Assembly (NCBI RefSeq): GCF_000005825.2
Contig: NC_013791.2
Location: 1,984,001-2,048,000 of the forward strand
Source of the DNA: Alkalihalophilus pseudofirmus OF4
GTDB lineage: Bacteria > Bacillota > Bacilli > Bacillales > Bacillaceae_D
Length of the DNA stretch: 64,000 bases
Direction of reading: 5' to 3'
The notes beneath the pieces were generated by a model that was given only the letters and a program-made list of their open reading frames with translations, made no database searches and was not told the origin of the DNA. Both the position numbers and the translations under genes were made by a program. The first letter of the stretch is position 1; every line of letters begins with the position of its first letter. Shown piece by piece: positions 59,756 through 64,000 of the stretch.

Positions 59756-61141
59756 CTATTCAGCAGGAATTTCGATTATAAACGTTGTCCCCTCCCCCAT
59801 TTTACTAGAAACGGAGATCAACCCGTGGTGGAGATGAATGATCTCTTTCGTAATGGCAAGACCTAAACCGCTGCCGCCAAGTTTAGTAGAACGAGAAGAA
59901 TCTACTCGGTAAAACCTTTCCCAAATGCGATCAAGATCTTTTTCAGGTATGCCTGTGCCATTATCGCGTATTTCAATCATACACCTCTGAGTTTCCCGAG
60001 TTAGAGCAACATTAATTTCTCCCCCAGGTTGAGTATGACGAATCGCATTAGATAAAAGATTCATTACCGCCCTCTCAAACTGTCCTCTGTCAATAGCTAC
60101 ATACATATCATCATTAGCTGCATGAACCTTTAAATTTAGCTGTTTTGATTGGATGTCAAGCTTCAATTTTGTTTGTATTTGATCAAAAAAACCTTTCAGA
60201 TCCGTTCTTTCAACATCCAAATGGAATGAACCCTCTTCATATTTCATTAAATGAAAGAGATCTTGAACTAAATGCTCCATCCGGGAGGCTTCTTGATAAA
60301 TAATGTTTGATTGCTCTTTGACTACAGGTGGTTCAAGCTGCTGATCTTTTAATAACGCGGAATAGCCCTTTATGTAAGTTAAGGGGGTTCTAAGATCATG
60401 AGAGATATTCGTTAAAAATTGCTGCCTTTCATCTCGATACTCTTTTAAACTTATAGCCATAATTGAAATATCGGAAAGCAATATGGAGACCTCATCTTTA
60501 CTAGTCGATATAGGTACGTCTACATCTAATCGACCCGAGGCAATCTCTCTAGTTAGTTCTTGAGCCTTCATAATAGGATTGGTCAGCCGCTTTGATAAAT
60601 AGAAACTTACGATGACAGCTAAACACATGGCAAGGAAACCTATGCCTAATGTTAATAGAAAGATATGTTTTCTCGTCTTCTCGAAGCTTCCAGTATCTTG
60701 ATCAATAAACAAATACCCTCTTTCTCCATCTATTGTCGCAAAGGAAGTGTAAGACCAAGCATGAGGGATATGTTCTTCCATTGTGTCGATAAATTCAGTT
60801 TTGCTGTTCTGATGAATCTTCTTTGATATCCATAATTGGTAATTAGCTAAGACCTCATCAGAAAAATACCTCGAACTGTTGATGACTTGTAGTGATTCAT
60901 CAAAAATAATGAATGTATTTTCTTCTTGCCCTGCCTCCATCATCATGACATGCGCTAAGGTTGTCTCATCAGAGTGCGCGCCTATTATTTCGGCATGAGA
61001 AAGCAGCCGGTTTTCCACGTCTTCTTGAAGTTGATGTTTATAATAAGACTTAGAAAAATGATAAAAAGATAGACTCATTACGATGATGACAAAAACAATA
61101 GAGAAGAAAATAGCTATTAATAATTTTGTAGCCAGCTTCAC
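59756..61141 (-). CDS. Sensor histidine kinase
   Basis: This 461-residue kinase has two membrane segments (near 8-28 and 160-182) around an extracellular sensor of about 130 residues, a HAMP linker (SKRLTNPIMKAQELTREIASG), and the kinase core: H-box SHDLRTPLTYIKGY, N-box NLLSNAIRHT, G1 DNGTGIP, G2 GGSGLGLAI. Its GTG start follows directly after the response-regulator stop, so the genes are coupled. It resembles BaeS/ResE-like kinases; the signal is unknown. Confidence 0.93.
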   Translation of the reverse strand: MKLATKLLIAIFFSIVFVIIVMSLSFYHFSKSYYKHQLQEDVENRLLSHAEIIGAHSDETTLAHVMMMEAGQEENTFIIFDESLQVINSSRYFSDEVLANYQLWISKKIHQNSKTEFIDTMEEHIPHAWSYTSFATIDGERGYLFIDQDTGSFEKTRKHIFLLTLGIGFLAMCLAVIVSFYLSKRLTNPIMKAQELTREIASGRLDVDVPISTSKDEVSILLSDISIMAISLKEYRDERQQFLTNISHDLRTPLTYIKGYSALLKDQQLEPPVVKEQSNIIYQEASRMEHLVQDLFHLMKYEEGSFHLDVERTDLKGFFDQIQTKLKLDIQSKQLNLKVHAANDDMYVAIDRGQFERAVMNLLSNAIRHTQPGGEINVALTRETQRCMIEIRDNGTGIPEKDLDRIWERFYRVDSSRSTKLGGSGLGLAITKEIIHLHHGLISVSSKMGEGTTFIIEIPAE

Positions 61142-61834
61142 CTAGTCCAGCTCCTCTAATGGCATTTTATACCCCACACCCCACACGGTTTCAATTAAGG
61201 GTCTTTCTATGCCAGCTTGTACTAACTTGTCTCGAATATGCTTGATATGGACATCTACATTTCGGTTGAAGCGTTCTTCTTCCTCTTCCCATTCAAGTGT
61301 TAGGAGTTGATCTCTGGTATATACTCTTCCTGGATATTGAAAGAACCTAGAGAATAATTGATATTCTTTGTTTGTAAACGGGATGACCTGTTCATTATAT
61401 GTGAAAATTCTTTGAGATGGGTTCCTATTAATTCCGAACCTGCTAATAATTGTATCTTTCTCAAATAAGTGTTCTGTTCTTTTGATAACTGATTGAACTC
61501 TAGCCTTTAATTCTCTAGGCTCAAACGGTTTTGTGATAAAGTCATAAGCACCAAGCTCAAGACCCTTAACAACAGCTTCTGTATCATCCATAGCGGTAAT
61601 TAAAATGACCGGAATTTCTTTTTGTAATTCATTTATGAGCTTCAAAAATTCAAAACCCGTCATCTCTGGCATCATAATATCTAATAAGATGAGGTGGATA
61701 TCCTCCTTGTTTAAATAAAACTCTGCCTCAATGGCGCTTGATAACGTTCTAATATCATAGCTGCTTGATTGAATGCAGAGTTCAAGTAACTTTTGCATTT
61801 CCCTCTCATCATCAATAATTAATATTTTCTTCAT
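61142..61834 (-). CDS. OmpR/PhoB family response regulator
   Basis: This 230-residue regulator has a receiver domain with the acidic pocket DDE near residue 8, phospho-Asp in LILLDIMMPEM (about residue 53), and the lysine in FITKPFEP. The C-terminal winged HTH includes FTNKEYQLFSRFFQYPGRVYTRDQLL and NVDVHIKHIRDKL. It is the first gene of a two-gene unit with the kinase. The gap to the divergent gene (61835-61984) contains AAATGTACATTT, which may be a binding site. Confidence 0.94.
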   Translation of the reverse strand: MKKILIIDDEREMQKLLELCIQSSSYDIRTLSSAIEAEFYLNKEDIHLILLDIMMPEMTGFEFLKLINELQKEIPVILITAMDDTEAVVKGLELGAYDFITKPFEPRELKARVQSVIKRTEHLFEKDTIISRFGINRNPSQRIFTYNEQVIPFTNKEYQLFSRFFQYPGRVYTRDQLLTLEWEEEEERFNRNVDVHIKHIRDKLVQAGIERPLIETVWGVGYKMPLEELD

Positions 61835-61949
61835 CTATTCTCACCAATCTCTTCTTTACGTTTTTAGACATATTTATTAAGACAAACTAATACTAGTGTA
61901 CAAACTACCTTTTGAATAAAGGGTTAATCGTTGTATTTACATAGTCCAT

Positions 61950-61961
61950 AAATGTACATTT
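61950..61961. promoter_or_regulatory. Palindrome in the divergent gap
   Basis: AAATGTACATTT is a perfect 12-base palindrome 24 bases before the membrane-protein gene at 61985 and may be an operator for the neighbouring response regulator. The assignment rests on position only. Confidence 0.35.
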
Positions 61962-61984
61962 TGAAATAGAAGGGAGAATTCGTC

Positions 61985-62572
61985 ATGCAGTGGTATTTAC
62001 TATGTCTCCTCGTCCTTTTACTGGCCATCATTGGTTTTATTGTCTTTGTTTATAAATCTTATTTATCAAATATGCTCGGAATGTGCGCAGCTATGGCAAT
62101 TGGTATGATGATAGGACTTTCATCGGGTGTTGTCCTTGGAATATTATTTTCAGATGCCTTTTTTGAGACGACCATCATCAGCATGTTTATCGGCGCTTTA
62201 ATAGGCGTTTTATTTGGCTATCCATTCTCACTTATTGCTGTAATGGACGGATTTATCTCAGGTTTAATGGGAGGTATGATGGGCACTATGCTTGCCGTAA
62301 TGGTGCCCACGCAGCATCACTTGCCACTCACTCAAGTCATGCTGCTGCTTTTAGTCGGCACCCTGTTTATTCTTTATTTAGCACTAGCTCAAGAAATAAA
62401 AAACAACACCCAAAAGACCTTATCTCTCAAGACTATCTGGTATTTCTTATTCATTTGCGCAAGCTTTATCTGTATTCATTTTATCGAAGTTCCAAGTCTC
62501 GCTCCAAATGAAGATCCCCATTCCAATCATCATCATGCTATAAAAACAACTGACCATTTAGATATCTTCTAA
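61985..62572 (+). CDS. Glycine-rich membrane protein with His-rich tail
   Basis: This 195-residue protein has five or six membrane segments with glycine-zipper and small-residue motifs (GMMIGLSSGVVLGILF, GLMGGMMGTMLAVM) and a C-terminal tail with several His residues (HSNHHHAIKTTDHLDIF). Membrane proteins of this kind occur with metal-responsive two-component systems in Firmicutes; a role in metal transport or sensing is plausible but unproven. AGAAGGGAG precedes the ATG. It is divergent from the two-component genes. Confidence 0.68.
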   Translation: MQWYLLCLLVLLLAIIGFIVFVYKSYLSNMLGMCAAMAIGMMIGLSSGVVLGILFSDAFFETTIISMFIGALIGVLFGYPFSLIAVMDGFISGLMGGMMGTMLAVMVPTQHHLPLTQVMLLLLVGTLFILYLALAQEIKNNTQKTLSLKTIWYFLFICASFICIHFIEVPSLAPNEDPHSNHHHAIKTTDHLDIF

Positions 62573-62580
62573 ATGGTCAG
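62550..62580. terminator. Convergent terminator hairpin
   Basis: CTGACCATTTAG and CTAAATGGTCAG form a perfect 12-base stem. On the minus strand TTGTTTTTA follows, so it terminates the F510_1955-type gene; it also overlaps the end of the plus-strand gene. Confidence 0.85.
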
Positions 62581-62589
62581 CTTAATGTT

Positions 62590-63486
62590 CTACGGAAGAA
62601 ATTTTCCATTTTCCGCTAATTGCGTCCAAGTGTCTCCAAAATCACTTGTATGATAGATCGCCTCTTGCATGGAACCTAAAATGATTTCATTATCTTGGCC
62701 TGGATGTTGACTAATATAAGAAATCATATCATTTTCTAAAGTGAAATCGAGGGACTCCCATGTTTGTCCAAAATCTTTACTAAAATATAACCCTTCTAAT
62801 TCACCTACAAAGTAGGCCATTAATTCTTCGTTATCTCCGTTTAATGATTCAAGTGCAGTCGCTGTAGAATTGCTCTCCATTTCTTCCCAGGTCTGACCGT
62901 TATCTAATGACATATACACTCCCTCTTCAGTACCAGCAAGTACATGACTAGGAAACTGAGGATGTGACGTTAAACTGTACGTGTGACCAATTGGCTCTGG
63001 CAACCCTTCTGTTTCAACCTGTTCCCATGAATAACCACCATCTTCCGAGTGATAAAAGTGAGAGTTGTACGCATCTATAGCATAAACTTGGTTTGAGTCT
63101 CCTTTATTTGCATGAAGAAGATGAAAATCCACTTCTGGATAAAGAGCAATCGGTTCCCACGTTTCTCCTTGATCGGTACTTTTCATCACCCCAAGAGGAT
63201 CTTCTAAATCTGACGAGTGACTCGGGTGACCACTTGAGAGCATTGTATTCTCATCCAGAATTGCAAGACCCATAAAATCATGTTTCTCTGCTTCTTTATT
63301 TACATCTATCCACTCCCCATCTGCATGCTTAATTAACCCGTGGTGAGTAGCAACATAAAAAGCATCTTCATGATGGGCATACTCCAGTCCATGGAGGTGA
63401 GAAAACTCTTCTACTTCACTTCCTGCAGTTTGACATCCCGCAAGGATACTTACTAAACCCGCTCCTAGTAACAACCATTTTTTCAT
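62590..63486 (-). CDS. F510_1955 family exported beta-propeller lipoprotein
   Basis: This 298-residue protein has a lipobox (SILAGC, Cys18) and then a sialidase/BNR-type propeller with repeated DQGETW, EDGGYSW, DNGQTW, DFGQTW and DFGDTW blades. The start of the domain, FSHLHGLEYAHHEDAFYVATHHGLIKH, is the hallmark of this family. It is predicted to be on the cell surface. The clustered histidines could bind metal. AGGAGAAA precedes the ATG. It follows the partial gene at the right edge by 17 bases, so an operon is likely. Confidence 0.83.
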   Translation of the reverse strand: MKKWLLLGAGLVSILAGCQTAGSEVEEFSHLHGLEYAHHEDAFYVATHHGLIKHADGEWIDVNKEAEKHDFMGLAILDENTMLSSGHPSHSSDLEDPLGVMKSTDQGETWEPIALYPEVDFHLLHANKGDSNQVYAIDAYNSHFYHSEDGGYSWEQVETEGLPEPIGHTYSLTSHPQFPSHVLAGTEEGVYMSLDNGQTWEEMESNSTATALESLNGDNEELMAYFVGELEGLYFSKDFGQTWESLDFTLENDMISYISQHPGQDNEIILGSMQEAIYHTSDFGDTWTQLAENGKFLP

Positions 63487-63503
63487 TTTATTTCTCCTTT
63501 TGC

Positions 63504-64000
63504 TTAATGTTGACCATGACCGTCTCCATCAGCTGAGACAATCTCTAATTTTTCATCTAGTATTCCTTGTGTATTGAATGATATTGTATCAAAGGTACCT
63601 AGCAGATATCCATGATTATAAGGTCCTTCTGTTGGATCTTCCTGAAATTCAGGCTTTACTTGAGCCAAATAATTGTAAAGATCTTCAGTAAGTTCTCCTT
63701 CATCGAGCCAGATCATTGGAGCATGTTTGCCTAAATGGGCAAATGGGGCCGCTGCAATCGCGAGCTCTGGTGAGGCAGTCGATGCAAACACTAAGCCGTG
63801 TCCTGGTTCTGTGATCCCCCAGCCAAAACCAGTCTCTTCGTCTTTAAAAGAAGCCATTTCAATTGATTGACTGACCGCATTCTCACCTTCTATACGTTCA
63901 ACATCACCATACTCTTCTAGTTCGCTTACTACCGATTGATTAATAACTTTTTCGGGTCCTAACACATATATTTTTGCCGAACCTTCTCTTTGTGCTAAGG
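63504..64000 (-). CDS. Cell-wall-binding-repeat-type protein, C-terminal part
   Basis: The open frame runs off the right edge; about 165 residues are visible. ...KIYVLGPEKVINQSVVSELEEYGDVERIEGENAVSQSIEMA fits a cell-wall-binding repeat 2 module (CW_binding_2). The following GFGWGITEPGHGLVFAS, LGKHAPMIWLDEGELTEDLYNYL and GYLLGTFDTISFNTQGILDEKLEI complete the fold. It ends in a His-bearing tail (DGDGHGQH). It precedes the F510_1955-type gene on the same strand. A cell-surface role is likely. Confidence 0.72.
   Translation of the reverse strand, partial: LAQREGSAKIYVLGPEKVINQSVVSELEEYGDVERIEGENAVSQSIEMASFKDEETGFGWGITEPGHGLVFASTASPELAIAAAPFAHLGKHAPMIWLDEGELTEDLYNYLAQVKPEFQEDPTEGPYNHGYLLGTFDTISFNTQGILDEKLEIVSADGDGHGQH

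Overview
This is a chromosomal window from a low-GC, Gram-positive, endospore-forming member of the Bacillaceae. The evidence is strong AGGAGG-type ribosome binding sites, frequent TTG and GTG starts, many intrinsic terminators, B. subtilis-like proteins (UvrX, YolD, DbpA, NagP, PanF/YhdT, a LysM-GH18 spore-type hydrolase, Ku/LigD) and Bacillus-style LexA, Rex, PurR and NagR operators. An alkaliphilic or halotolerant relative of the B. halodurans group is plausible but not proven. I see no rRNA, tRNA, prophage, CRISPR or complete insertion sequence.

Layout. 0-6 kb: a truncated DcuS/CitA-type sensor kinase, SOS polymerase uvrX, a sulP-uspA operon, a small excisionase-type HTH protein, a LexA-boxed yolD gene and a lipoprotein. 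6-27 kb: mostly minus-strand accessory genes, namely many GNAT acetyltransferases, two DinB-fold proteins, an Ere-like esterase, an APH-like kinase, a VOC protein, a LysR/AEC transporter/amidohydrolase module, CcdA, an AAA ATPase and small membrane proteins. Three genes here are visibly broken. 27-34 kb: DUF421/DUF4363 membrane proteins and a GlcNAc unit (nagA-nagB-nagR-SIS protein, with nagP divergent). 34-46 kb: UbiD-type decarboxylase, a dehydrogenase, purT, panF-yhdT, a shortened VanW protein, an exported protein with a transpeptidase-like motif, a GH18 protein and a repeat-rich coat-like protein. 46-55 kb: yjbQ, divergent ku/ligD for spore-type end joining, Rex-boxed cydDC and dbpA. 55-64 kb: an unknown transporter, an exported LVIVD-repeat protein, cobT, a two-component system and histidine-rich surface proteins at the right edge.

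The most unusual signal is a dispersed intergenic element in six places (2.3, 5.1, 33.7, 34.5, 38.0 and, reversed, 46.6 kb). Five copies are 187 bp long and consist of nine degenerate units (consensus about WTTGCGYCRGTT plus filler) at exactly 21-bp spacing, with one 19-bp step always between units 5 and 6; copies C, D and E each carry one off-register or weak unit. Every copy lies beside an intrinsic terminator. A second repeat class, two imperfectly palindromic families of about 120 bp, occupies the gene-free stretches at 25.3-25.8 and 49.5-50.0 kb.

How the genes work together: nagP imports and phosphorylates GlcNAc, NagA deacetylates it, NagB deaminates it to fructose-6-phosphate, and NagR probably represses both transcription units through matching operators. 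UvrX and the YolD-like protein form a split SOS pair. CydDC supports cytochrome bd maturation under Rex, and Ku with LigD repair double-strand breaks.
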